64,000 nt of DNA from Amycolatopsis pretoriensis (GTDB lineage: Bacteria > Actinomycetota > Actinomycetes > Mycobacteriales > Pseudonocardiaceae). Location: the NCBI RefSeq assembly GCF_900107925.1, contig NZ_FNUJ01000011.1, positions 246,197-310,196 on the forward strand, written 5' to 3'. The notes beneath the pieces were generated by a model. The model saw only the letters and a list, made by a program, of their open reading frames with translations, was not told where the DNA came from and did not search any database. This document shows, piece after piece, positions 26,461 through 34,028 of this stretch. How positions within the stretch are numbered: the first letter of the stretch is position 1; each line of letters begins with the position of its first letter. Made by a program: the position numbers and the translations under genes.

Positions 26461-27072
26461 ATGGGGTCCGACGTGTTGCCGTGTTACGTGGCGTGCGACG
26501 TCTCGCTTTCGATGGCCGACCACCTCGACGAACTGAACCAGGGCCTGCGCGAGTTCCGCGGCGCCGTGCACGCGGACGCGTCGATCACCGACCGCGTGCT
26601 GTGCAGCGTGATCGGCTTCGGGGCGGAGCCTTCGATCGTGCAGCGGATGCTGCCCATGGACAGCCTGGTGGACCTTCCCGCGCCCGGGGCGTGCGCGGGA
26701 ACGAACTTCGGGCCGGCGTTCACGTTCCTGCGCGACGTCATCGACGAGGACCTCCGCCTGCTCGCGGCGCACCGCGTCCGGGTGCACCGCCCGATGGTGT
26801 TCTTCCTGTCCGACGGCCAGCCGACGGACCCGGTGACCTGGCCGCCGGCGTACTCGGTCCTGACGGACCCGGCGTGGGCGTGCTGCCCCCGGGTGGTGAC
26901 GTTCGGCGTCGGCGACGCGGACGAAGAGGCCCTGGGGCGCATCGGAACGTTCCGCAGCTACCTGAGCCGGGACGGCGTCCGCCTGGGAACGGCGCTGATC
27001 GCCTCGGTGATGCACGTTCTGTCCACTTCCGGTCCACCGCGTGACCGCAGGCTGTCCGGAAGGGGGTGCTGA
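26461..27072 (+). CDS. VWA-domain protein (TerY-like)
   Basis: 203-residue cytosolic von Willebrand factor A domain. The metal-ion-dependent adhesion site reads DVSLSM near the N-terminus (the usual D-x-S-x-S), with the later Thr in GTNFGPAF and Asp in FFLSDGQPTD. The length fits a stand-alone VWA domain like TerY. AAGGAG precedes ATG 26461. The next gene starts 29 bases after its stop, suggesting an operon with the two downstream genes. The binding partner is unknown. Confidence 0.8.
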   Translation: MGSDVLPCYVACDVSLSMADHLDELNQGLREFRGAVHADASITDRVLCSVIGFGAEPSIVQRMLPMDSLVDLPAPGACAGTNFGPAFTFLRDVIDEDLRLLAAHRVRVHRPMVFFLSDGQPTDPVTWPPAYSVLTDPAWACCPRVVTFGVGDADEEALGRIGTFRSYLSRDGVRLGTALIASVMHVLSTSGPPRDRRLSGRGC

Positions 27073-27101
27073 AGATGGAGACGCACTGAAGGAGAACGAC
27101 G

Positions 27102-28004
27102 GTGGAGCGCGCTGAGCTGGTCCAGGAGCTGAAGACGCTGCGCAAGGGCCGAGGCCTGGCAGGCCGAGTCGACGACCGAGTGGGGCCGTATCTGAGGTCG
27201 GCCTGCGCGGTGTCGTCGGACGACGGCCAGGTGGCGATCCGCGAGAAGGTGACGGAACTCATTTCCGAGCTGGCGGCCCACCTCCCGGACGACTTGCGCT
27301 TGGCGGCGCTGGCGGCCTTCGCGATCTGCGCGGAGGCCCGCCAGCCGCTGTACCAGGACCGGGTGAGGTGGGCGGCATCCCGGGTGGACCGTGACCCGCG
27401 AACGGTCCGCCGTCGCGTGGACGAGGCGATCGTGCTGCTGGCGGAGCTGGCGTGGTCGTCTTCGTCGCCGGTTGTTTCTCCATCGGACCGTTGGCACACG
27501 ACGTCGTTGTCGATCGCTTGCGTAGTGGACGAGCCGTTGGTCTTGGAGCGGCGCCGGATCGTGGCTGATCAGGAGGGGTTGGAGTTTCTTGACCTGGCTG
27601 TGTCGCTTCCCGCCGGTCAACCCGCGGTGACTGTTTTGTATGGAGGTTCGTTGGTCGATCGCGGGATGGAGACGTCGTCGCGGTGGGGGTACGGATTGGA
27701 GTTGCCTCGGCCGTTGTCCCGAGGGGAGTCGTGGGAGTGCGCGGTGTTGTTCCGGCCGCCGTCGATCTCGCCGTACATGGTTTCGGTGCCTCGGCAGCGT
27801 TGTGATGCTTTTGACCTACGGGTTCGGTTTGGTGGGGCTCCTCCTGCCGTTTGGGCTTTGGAGGGGGCGTTCCAGAGGGACGTGTCGGACCCGGGGTACG
27901 AGGGACGTCCGGAGCAAGTGGACTCGACGGGTGAGGTCCACTTGCGGTTCAGGGGTCTCACACCAGGCTTGGCTTATGGCGTTCGCTGGGCGGTTCAGCC
28001 GTGA
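27102..28004 (+). CDS. Hypothetical protein, co-operonic with VWA gene
   Basis: 300 residues, no family recognised with confidence. The N-terminal ~110 are helical and start ELVQELKTLRKGRGLAGRVDDRVGPYLR. A short basic segment (DRDPRTVRRRVDEAIVLLAELAW) looks DNA- or protein-binding. The last ~160 are beta-rich with many Trp and Arg. GTG 27102 follows AAGGAG. Its codon use at the 3' end is noticeably lower in GC third positions than its neighbours, hinting at a different origin. It probably acts with the VWA protein. Confidence 0.6.
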   Translation: MERAELVQELKTLRKGRGLAGRVDDRVGPYLRSACAVSSDDGQVAIREKVTELISELAAHLPDDLRLAALAAFAICAEARQPLYQDRVRWAASRVDRDPRTVRRRVDEAIVLLAELAWSSSSPVVSPSDRWHTTSLSIACVVDEPLVLERRRIVADQEGLEFLDLAVSLPAGQPAVTVLYGGSLVDRGMETSSRWGYGLELPRPLSRGESWECAVLFRPPSISPYMVSVPRQRCDAFDLRVRFGGAPPAVWALEGAFQRDVSDPGYEGRPEQVDSTGEVHLRFRGLTPGLAYGVRWAVQP

Positions 28005-28050
28005 GCTGTCATACTCTCTGCGATTGATCAACTACGCTAGGGAGTAGCCC

Positions 28051-29133
28051 GTGGCGTTCACGGTGGACACTTTCCAAGTCGGGCTGTACGGCGGAATCCT
28101 CGGAAACCACCAAGGCGACGCGAAGGCCGCAGAAGGGTTCGCCGAGGCCAACCTCCAGATCGGCGCGCAGCCGGGGTTGATCGCCGACCTGGTCGGCAGT
28201 CACGAACAGGCCAAGGGTGAGATCGTCAAGGCGCTGACCGGTCTGGCCACGGTGTGCGAGGCGAGCTGCGCCGAACTCGACCGCGTCCGGCAGATGTACG
28301 ACCGGGTGGACCAAGGTTCGGCCGAGCGGCTGGACCGGACGTACCCCGACCCCGGAAACCCGCCGCAGATGCCGTCGGTACCGGGGCTGCCCGCCGACAC
28401 CAGTACGCAGGCCGTCCGCCAGACCACCCATCCGGCGGAACGATTGAAGCCCCCGCAAGCGGCCGACTTCACCAACCCGATCCAGCTGGTGAACGACCTG
28501 GGCAACCTGATCAGCGCGGGCTATTGGACGCAGCAGTTCCTGGACGCGACCATCCAGGTCAACCCGGTCGAGGAGTTTTCGAACTGGGTGGCCGGCGACT
28601 GGGAGCAGTTCGCGAAGGCGTCCGACGCCCTGAACTCGCTGTCGCTCTTCTGTGGCGACCTCGCCCAAGACGTGAAGATGAACATCACCACGTTGCTGAC
28701 CAGTTGGACAGGGAACGCGGCCAACGAGGCGTTCCAGTACTTCAGCGGCCTGGCCGGCACGGTCAACGACTACGCGGCGGGCCTCGGCACCCTGCACGAC
28801 AAGTACCGTGAAGCGGCGCAGGGCGTCTGGGAGTTCTCCGAAACGATCAACGACGTCATCCAGGACATCTTCGACAGCATCTTCTGGGGTGCGGTCGAAC
28901 TCGCCGCGGGCGGAGTGCTGTCCGAGACCGTCGTCGGCCCGGCTGTCCTCTGGAGCCTCGCCGCGCTGGAGTGCAAGAACGTGGTCGACGGCTGGAAGCA
29001 GATGACGAACCTGCTGATGAACGTCCAGAACACGATCCGCCTGATCCACGGTGGCATCCTCGACGTCATCGGCTCCGGTGGCAGCTTCGAAGCGCACCCC
29101 CTGCCCGCCGGCTACAACCACCCGGGAGCCTGA
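28051..29133 (+). CDS. WXG100-like protein, putative type VII (ESX) substrate
   Basis: 360-residue, mostly helical protein. A Trp-x-Gly turn (TSWTGNAANEAFQYF) lies in the second half inside a WXG100-like helical hairpin, followed by hydrophobic helices (ELAAGGVLSETVVGPAVLW). No signal peptide. These traits match large ESX-associated substrates in actinobacteria. GTG 28051 has GGGAG upstream. The two small genes downstream overlap or abut it. No ESX core ATPase is in the window, so any secretion would be by a system elsewhere. Confidence 0.65.
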   Translation: MAFTVDTFQVGLYGGILGNHQGDAKAAEGFAEANLQIGAQPGLIADLVGSHEQAKGEIVKALTGLATVCEASCAELDRVRQMYDRVDQGSAERLDRTYPDPGNPPQMPSVPGLPADTSTQAVRQTTHPAERLKPPQAADFTNPIQLVNDLGNLISAGYWTQQFLDATIQVNPVEEFSNWVAGDWEQFAKASDALNSLSLFCGDLAQDVKMNITTLLTSWTGNAANEAFQYFSGLAGTVNDYAAGLGTLHDKYREAAQGVWEFSETINDVIQDIFDSIFWGAVELAAGGVLSETVVGPAVLWSLAALECKNVVDGWKQMTNLLMNVQNTIRLIHGGILDVIGSGGSFEAHPLPAGYNHPGA

Positions 29134-29134
29134 G

Positions 29135-29500
29135 ATGTCGCCGGAATTCTCCGCGGACCCGGTCCGGAACCGCGCCCGCCACGAGCTCCTGACCAAGCTG
29201 GCGGCTTCGACGGCCAACCCGGCCGCGGCGGAGATGGCCCGCGAACTCTTGGCCGGCAACGTGACTCCGCGCGGGATCCTGAGCACGAACCTGTATGCGG
29301 ACGTACTCGCCGCGAGCACGCCGGGTTTCGCCGAGTGGTACGGCAGCCTGTCCGAAGGAGAGAAGGACGCACAAGCCGAAGCGGGGCGGAATGCCTTGAC
29401 ACAGTTGGCGGCCCCAGAGGCCAAACCCGCGCCGCCCCGCCGCTCAGACGCTGTGGACGATGAAGAAGACTTCTCCGAGGTGGACTGGCTCGATGGCTGA
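29135..29500 (+). CDS. Small hypothetical protein (121 aa) downstream of WXG gene
   Basis: 121-residue acidic soluble protein, starting one base after the WXG gene stop (ATG 29135). The N-terminal half is helical (NRARHELLTKLAASTANPAAAEMARELLAG); the C-terminus is acidic (DDEEDFSEVDWLDG). No family recognised. Translational coupling and size suggest a partner or chaperone of the putative ESX substrate. Confidence 0.6.
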   Translation: MSPEFSADPVRNRARHELLTKLAASTANPAAAEMARELLAGNVTPRGILSTNLYADVLAASTPGFAEWYGSLSEGEKDAQAEAGRNALTQLAAPEAKPAPPRRSDAVDDEEDFSEVDWLDG

Positions 29501-29795
29501 CGAGCGAAACGGCTCCCCGCTGTTCGACACCGACGCCATTCTCCGCAAGGCGTATTTCGGAGTGTGGCTCCTCAGCTTGGTATTCGCGGGCTTCGCCATT
29601 TGGGGCATAGTGCGTTATCCCCATTGGTCGTGGGCAATCCCCATCGCGGCGGCCGTGGTGGCGCTGGCCGCGAACCACCGCTTGCGCACGGCGAATCGCC
29701 ACGGAGAAACTATCTTGCTCGGCGTCACGACCCTGCTGTTCGTCGTGCTCTCCGGCGTGATGCTCGGTGTCGCTCTGCGCTTGGCCCGTACCTGA
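29493..29795 (+). CDS. Small two- to three-TM membrane protein (100 aa)
   Basis: 100 residues with hydrophobic segments AYFGVWLLSLVFAGFAIWGI, AIPIAAAVVALAA and GVTTLLFVVLSGVMLGVAL. ATG 29493 overlaps the preceding stop by 8 bases. Function unknown. Its stop codon lies 4 bases from the tRNA scar, so this is the last chromosomal gene before the integrated element. Confidence 0.6.
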   Translation: MADERNGSPLFDTDAILRKAYFGVWLLSLVFAGFAIWGIVRYPHWSWAIPIAAAVVALAANHRLRTANRHGETILLGVTTLLFVVLSGVMLGVALRLART

Positions 29796-29798
29796 AGG

Positions 29799-29841
29799 TG
29801 CCCCCGGCAGGATTCGAACCTGCGACACCCGCTTTAGGAGA
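29799..29841 (-). other. attR-type site: 3' half of tRNA-Arg(CCU)
   Basis: Read on the minus strand this gives the anticodon loop CTCCTAA, the T arm GCAGGTTCGAATCCTGC and the acceptor strand CGGGGGCA of a tRNA-Arg with anticodon CCU. The 5' half that should follow at 29842-29875 is absent: no GCCCCCG acceptor strand and no D arm are present, and the 5' side of the anticodon stem pairs imperfectly. Tyrosine-recombinase elements that enter tRNA genes leave exactly this fragment at one junction and rebuild an intact tRNA at the other. The element therefore lies to the right. Confidence 0.85.
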
Positions 29842-30190
29842 GTGGGTGACAGTGCCGTCCAAGGCCTCTACCAGCCACTATGACCTCACGGCTGTGCCGT
29901 ATGACCCCAGAAACCACACGGTTTAACACGGTTTCGGGTCACGAAATGGGTCATGCCGGGTCGCCCGAAGTGTGGCGTAGAGCACACGCTGGACAGGCGT
30001 GTTGCCGTACTCGCATCGCTACCGACCGGTCGCATGGCCTCATCATGACAGAGGACGGCGACGACGTGCAGCGAGGTGGCGCTGGTCCCCTTTGCTGTCG
30101 CGGCGAGGCGAGCACGCTCGTCGGCGGCTCAGGCTCGGGAGGTCAACCTCTAAGCCGCATGGTTTGCGTGAACACCTGGGTTAGTGTGCT

Positions 30191-30204
30191 CAGCGCCGGC
30201 GCTG
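30191..30204. promoter_or_regulatory. 14-bp palindrome
   Basis: CAGCGCCGGCGCTG is a perfect palindrome in the non-coding left end, about 190 bases before the xis-like gene. It could be an operator or a recombination-control site. Confidence 0.35.
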
Positions 30205-30276
30205 CCCGTGCCTCCGTTAGAGTGATCAGCCGCCTGAGGTCAGCTGCGAGCTTCATTTCGGGAGACGGCGTCGGGA

Positions 30277-32076
30277 CTAGTTGACGAGTTGATATTTCCG
30301 GCGGATGCTGAAGTTAATGGTGTCGATGTGGGCGGTCACTTGGATCGTCGACACCAGCCTCCCCTTGCCACATAGCACCGGAGGTCTGTGATGTCCGACC
30401 CCACTGTAAGTGCGCCGCGTTTCTTGACCGTTGGTCAAGCAGCAGAACTGCTCGGCGTTTCCGCGATGACTATCTACCGTGCCGTAGATGAAGGTGCCTT
30501 CCCGGCGATTCGGACGCGAGGGCGTATCTCGATCCCCGCAAAGGCAATCGACGCGATGGAGACAGTTGCCATCTCGGAAATGCGGGCGGTCGACTCCAGC
30601 GAGTTCACGCTGCCGATGAGGAACGGTGTCGAAGCAGGTAGCAGGTAGAGGTTCGTCTGTGGGGCCCTGAAGGCTGGCACCAGCGGCGGTGGCCCTCAGG
30701 GTGCGGTTGCATGCGAATTGATGCCTGTCGCGTCGATGTTGCGATCGCAGCCTGAGGGGGTCCGCTTGTCCGCGGGTGGGGGTGTACAGAGTGGGGGAAG
30801 TTAATTCCGTGTTTTGGCCAGCCGCTGCACTTTCGGTCAAGGTGTATGCGTCGCAGTCCGACTGTCCACCTGCGTAGCGGTGCACGCGTTCGAGGATCCC
30901 CAGGTTGAGAGCGGCATCTCGTGCTCGGCGGACGGTTTTTGGATCGAGGCCTGCTCGTTCGGCCCAGTCGCGTACAGAGATTGAGCCTCCGGTGGCGAGA
31001 AACGCGTGCGCGAATGCGTCAAGGGCCGCCCGCAAGCTGCTGACTCGTACGCCGGCGATCGTACGGGTGTGCACCGCGACACCGGATTCGCGAGCCAAGC
31101 GTCGATCGACCGCAGCTTGAAGCACGGTCTGAACGTGTTGCAGCCGACGCAGCGGTGGCTCGTCCAGGCGTTCGCCGGCTCGGTGCGGTCCGAGGCGACG
31201 GCGTCGTGGTCTGCTCTCTTGCGCCTCCTGGAGAGCTGGTAGCCAACGGCTGTGGCGCCAGGCGTCCCTGCCGACGTGAGCCGCTTGCGTGGGGGATGCC
31301 TGGTGAAAGAGGTCCCATGCCTGCTCTTCGGTGAGACTGCGTTCGGCGGCGGCGATCGTGGTGGCGGGTGCCCAGAACCATCTCCGCCAGGCTGTTTCGC
31401 CGATGCCGCGGGCCTTGGTTCCGGCAAGGTTGGCGAAGGCCCAGGCGTGCGAGGTGGTGTGGCCGGCGCGGGCGAGCGCGAGGGCGTGGCCGTACTCGTC
31501 TTCGGATCTGCTGCGGCCGCCGCTGCTTCGTCGCCGTGCGGGCCGTGACGTGCGAGCCGAAGGAGAGTCGGGGAGTTGAGGCGCGTCGGCCGCTGTCAGC
31601 GTGAAGTTCACGATTGGGCTGGGCAGGTTGTGCCGGTGGGGCGAGGAGGTAAGGCGGAGGGTCGATCGGAGGGTGGCGGAGACGTCCTGCCGGGTGGCGA
31701 CCGTGCGGAGGACGATCTGGAGTTCTCGGCGCAGGTAGGCCGGCGTTTTGATGATGAGGTGGGTATGGCCGGGGCGGCCGGATGCGCGGCGGAGCCAGGG
31801 CAGGCCGTAGCGGTCGGCCCAGAGGGTCAGCTGTTCGGCAACAACGTCGCCTTCTTCGGCGCCTGCGCCTTTGTCCGTGGGGTCGATGTCGATCGCGAGC
31901 ATGGGTTGCCGGAGGGCCCCGACGATTGCCCGGGCGGCTGGGCGGGTGTTGAGGATGTCGACGGCGCCATCGAGGTCGCGGGTGATCGTGTGGGCGGCGT
32001 TGTCGTCGTCGATGACGATGAACGGCGGACTGAAGAGTGCCTGGTCGAGGCGTGACGGGGCGTAGGTGTCGGGCAT
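30277..32076 (-). CDS. Element replication protein: primase-polymerase-like N-domain, C-terminal winged HTH
   Basis: 599 residues. Residues ~1-165 resemble an archaeo-eukaryotic-type primase (AIDIDPTDKG with paired Asp; GRPGHTHLIIKTPAY as the later His strand). A PriCT-like helical part follows (HALALARAGHTTSHAWAFANLAG), then a winged helix near residues 365-410 (SISVRDWAERAGLDPKTVRRARDAALNLG). ATG 32076 has AAGGA 5 bases upstream. The last ~170 residues are unlike the rest (Arg/Cys/His-rich) and are antisense to the xis-like gene, so the functional end may be near 30790, with readthrough after loss of an earlier stop. It probably primes replication of the excised element. Confidence 0.6.
   Translation of the reverse strand: MPDTYAPSRLDQALFSPPFIVIDDDNAAHTITRDLDGAVDILNTRPAARAIVGALRQPMLAIDIDPTDKGAGAEEGDVVAEQLTLWADRYGLPWLRRASGRPGHTHLIIKTPAYLRRELQIVLRTVATRQDVSATLRSTLRLTSSPHRHNLPSPIVNFTLTAADAPQLPDSPSARTSRPARRRSSGGRSRSEDEYGHALALARAGHTTSHAWAFANLAGTKARGIGETAWRRWFWAPATTIAAAERSLTEEQAWDLFHQASPTQAAHVGRDAWRHSRWLPALQEAQESRPRRRRLGPHRAGERLDEPPLRRLQHVQTVLQAAVDRRLARESGVAVHTRTIAGVRVSSLRAALDAFAHAFLATGGSISVRDWAERAGLDPKTVRRARDAALNLGILERVHRYAGGQSDCDAYTLTESAAAGQNTELTSPTLYTPTRGQADPLRLRSQHRRDRHQFACNRTLRATAAGASLQGPTDEPLPATCFDTVPHRQRELAGVDRPHFRDGNCLHRVDCLCGDRDTPSRPNRREGTFIYGTVDSHRGNAEQFCCLTNGQETRRTYSGVGHHRPPVLCGKGRLVSTIQVTAHIDTINFSIRRKYQLVN
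30319..30355. promoter_or_regulatory. Inverted repeat upstream of xis-like gene
   Basis: GGTGTCGA and TCGACACC (8-bp arms, 21-base spacer) end 35 bases before the xis-like start codon, where a repressor or Xis itself could bind. The repeat also lies inside the 3' end of the antisense replication-gene frame. Confidence 0.4.
30391..30648 (+). CDS. Excisionase-like MerR-type HTH protein
   Basis: 85 residues, with GGAGG 6 bases before ATG 30391. The classical excisionase-family winged helix reads FLTVGQAAELLGVSAMTIYR followed by AVDEGAFPAIRTRGRISIPAKAID. Position next to the att site fits a directionality factor. It is wholly antisense to the 3' end of the replication-gene frame, so expression of one would interfere with the other. 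The partner integrase is not in the window. Confidence 0.8.
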   Translation: MSDPTVSAPRFLTVGQAAELLGVSAMTIYRAVDEGAFPAIRTRGRISIPAKAIDAMETVAISEMRAVDSSEFTLPMRNGVEAGSR

Positions 32077-32115
32077 GGGAAGTCCTTGGAGCTCGGCCTG
32101 CGGGGCGGGTGTTGA

Positions 32116-33234
32116 TCAGCGCCGCGCGTGTGCGGGTTCGTGCTCCGGTGTGCGCCAGGGCCAGCGCAAAACGGGGGCGAGGGTGTTCAAGCCGGGTGGC
32201 ACCGTGTCGATGCGGAGGATCGCGGCGGTCCAGGTCATGCCGATACCGATGCCGAGCAGCGCGACGTGGTCGCCGGGTGCGACGGCGCCGCGTGTGAGGA
32301 GGTGGGTGAGGCCGATGATCTGGTCGTTGGGTCCGATGTGGCCCCACTGGTTGCCGGCGTGGCAGAGCGTGAGATCGGCGGTGATGCCGAGCGGTTGCAG
32401 GCACTGGGTGTCGAGCAGGTGCCGTCCGTAGTGCGGCAGAAGCACCCAGCGCAGCTGGCCGAGGTTGAGGCCGGCGTCGCCGAGTGCCTCGTTCATGACG
32501 GCGCGGACACCGTCGTGGTTGCGGCGGGCGACGGAGGCGGCGCCGACGGCGTCGGTGTATTGGCGTTTGCGCTCGCGGACGCGTTCGATGCCGAGTTCTG
32601 TGCTGCCGGCGGGGAGGAAGCGGTGGTTGCCGCGGTGGAGTTGTTCGAGGGTGGGGTCGGTGTAGGAGCTGGTGGCGAGGATCCGGGCGTAGCCGGGGTG
32701 GCGGCCGAGGATGAGGGCGGAGCCGCCGTCGCCGTAGGCGATGCCGTGGTCGGCGGTGAGGTGGTCGAAGGCGGGTGGGCCGAAGGTTTCGCCGCCGGTG
32801 AGCAGGACGGTGTCGAGGTCGGGGCTGCCGGCGAGGACGCGGGCGGAGATGTCGATGCCGCCGACGAGGCTGTTGCTCATGGCGTTGAGCTCGCTGGCGA
32901 TACCGCGGCCTGCTGGAAGGCCGAGGCGGGATCGGACGTAGGCGGCGCGGGACCAGAAGTCGATGCCGCGGCTGCCGCGCCAGATCGCGGCGTGAAAGTG
33001 CAGGTCGGGAACAGGCAGCGGCCCGGTGGTGGTCATGGCCACGCTGGCGAGAGCGTTGCGGCCCGCCCGCACAGCCAGGTCCATCCCCGTGCTGTTGCGC
33101 GCGATCGACACACCACGCTGACTGGTCGACGCGCGCAGTGTTCGCCCGGACTCGAGGTCGTTGACGGCGACGATGTCGCCGAGTGCTGCTCCGACGCCAC
33201 GCAGGTGCAGATTGCTCCAGCGCATCCTCAGCAC
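32116..33234 (-). CDS. Ketoacyl-ACP synthase III-like protein with Ser in place of catalytic Cys
   Basis: 372-residue thiolase-fold protein of the KAS III/FabH group. The nucleophile elbow, AAACAGF in E. coli FabH, reads NAMSNSL here, so the Cys position is Ser120, and there is no other Cys nearby. The His and Asn of the triad are kept (LLPHYGRHL; CHAGNQWGHIG), and the C-terminal GIGIGMTWTAAIL is typical. DpsC of the doxorubicin pathway is a known KAS III-like enzyme with Ser for Cys that acts as a priming acyltransferase. GTG 33234 overlaps the small HTH gene; ATG 33225 is an alternative. Co-directional with cupin and MetE-like genes; the replication gene follows after 39 bases. Confidence 0.75.
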   Translation of the reverse strand: MLRMRWSNLHLRGVGAALGDIVAVNDLESGRTLRASTSQRGVSIARNSTGMDLAVRAGRNALASVAMTTTGPLPVPDLHFHAAIWRGSRGIDFWSRAAYVRSRLGLPAGRGIASELNAMSNSLVGGIDISARVLAGSPDLDTVLLTGGETFGPPAFDHLTADHGIAYGDGGSALILGRHPGYARILATSSYTDPTLEQLHRGNHRFLPAGSTELGIERVRERKRQYTDAVGAASVARRNHDGVRAVMNEALGDAGLNLGQLRWVLLPHYGRHLLDTQCLQPLGITADLTLCHAGNQWGHIGPNDQIIGLTHLLTRGAVAPGDHVALLGIGIGMTWTAAILRIDTVPPGLNTLAPVLRWPWRTPEHEPAHARR

Positions 33235-33425
33235 CGCCCGACCTGGTTGGGCCGCGCCGATGTGGGGGCGAGGTCAGCGGTGATTTCCTCGACGGAGTCG
33301 TAGTAGGCCTGCAGGTGGTGGCGTGTGATGCCAGCGCAGGCGGCGATTTCGTCGAGGGTGAGCGGTCCGCCGGGCGGTGAATTGTCGAGTAGGTGACGGG
33401 CGGTGTCGGTGATCCAGGTGCGCAT
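33228..33425 (-). CDS. Single-domain TetR-like HTH protein (65 aa)
   Basis: 65 residues that make only a TetR-type N-terminal helix-turn-helix (WITDTARHLLDN then LTLDEIAACAGITRHHLQAYYDSVEEI). The ligand-binding core of TetR regulators (120+ residues) is missing. GGGGAG lies 6 bases before ATG 33425, and its stop overlaps the next start, so it is translated rather than a dead fragment. It could be a mini-repressor or antagonist inside the cassette operon. Confidence 0.6.
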   Translation of the reverse strand: MRTWITDTARHLLDNSPPGGPLTLDEIAACAGITRHHLQAYYDSVEEITADLAPTSARPNQVGRC

Positions 33426-33529
33426 GGGGTCTCCCCGGTTGAGCCGGTGGGTGGGCACGCCGGGTGACGGGGAGGCGCCGGAAGGTCCGGCGGGTGGCGT
33501 GGTTGTGCGGGACGGCTTGGCGGGATGGG

Positions 33530-34003
33530 TTAGGTGCGGCGGGCGCGGCCGCTGCGGCGGGTGAGCAGGGCTTTGTGGTGGGCGCGGCGCAGGTCGGGGA
33601 TCTGGTCGCGGACGGCTTGGTCAAGTTCAGGCATCCGGTGCACGTCGGTGTCGAAGCCGGGGTCTGTGCGGAAGACCTGGGCGAGGACGGAGGCGTTGTT
33701 GCTGAGGTTGACCACGGCGTAGGGCAGGGTCGCGGGGATGTAGATCATGTCGCCCGCGCGCGGGTGGTAGGGCTGCATTGCGTTGCCGGAGAGGACGGCG
33801 ACGTGGCCGCTGATGATTGCGATCGCGGTTTCGGTGGTGTCGTGGCGTTGCGGGGCGAGTGTGGTGGCGCCGGGCAGGTGCATCCGGCCGCCTGACAGCG
33901 CGCGGGTGGGCACGATCCCGGTGCGCAGAATCGGGGTGAGCGTCTCACCTTCGTTCGCGAGCTGGCCGGCGGCGGACGGTATCGGCGTGGTCGTGGTGTC
34001 CAT
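33530..34003 (-). CDS. Cupin-domain protein
   Basis: 157 residues with one cupin barrel: motif 1 in PGATTLAPQRHDTTETAIAI and motif 2 in HPRAGDMIYIPATLPYAVVN. Motif 1 keeps one His and the Glu, but the usual second His reads Asp, and motif 2 ends in Tyr instead of His, so metal binding is uncertain. AAAGGA lies 8 bases before ATG 34003. The C-terminal ~35 residues are basic. It sits 26 bases after the MetE-like gene in the same operon. Enzyme, epimerase or small-molecule sensor roles all fit. Confidence 0.7.
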   Translation of the reverse strand: MDTTTTPIPSAAGQLANEGETLTPILRTGIVPTRALSGGRMHLPGATTLAPQRHDTTETAIAIISGHVAVLSGNAMQPYHPRAGDMIYIPATLPYAVVNLSNNASVLAQVFRTDPGFDTDVHRMPELDQAVRDQIPDLRRAHHKALLTRRSGRARRT

Positions 34004-34028
34004 CTCGACGGTCCTTTCGGAGTTGAGT

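Larger units (their letters stand above)
29842..30390. other. Non-coding left end of the element with candidate recombinase arm sites
   Basis: No convincing gene in about 550 bases. ACACGGTTT occurs twice in tandem at 29916-29924 and 29926-29934, exactly 10 bp apart, and GGGTCA twice at 29936-29941 and 29948-29953. Short direct repeats one helical turn apart, just inside an att site, are typical arm-type sites for a tyrosine integrase or Xis. A perfect palindrome (30191-30204) and an inverted repeat (30319-30355) lie further on. Confidence 0.45.

Noticed and set aside
29799..29875. Functional tRNA-Arg gene
   Set aside because: The 5' acceptor strand and D arm are missing and the 5' side of the anticodon stem does not pair fully; it is a 3' fragment.
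31019..32404. Minus-strand Arg/Pro/His-rich frame overlapping the replication gene
   Set aside because: Composition of a shadow frame; crosses the KAS III/replication boundary.
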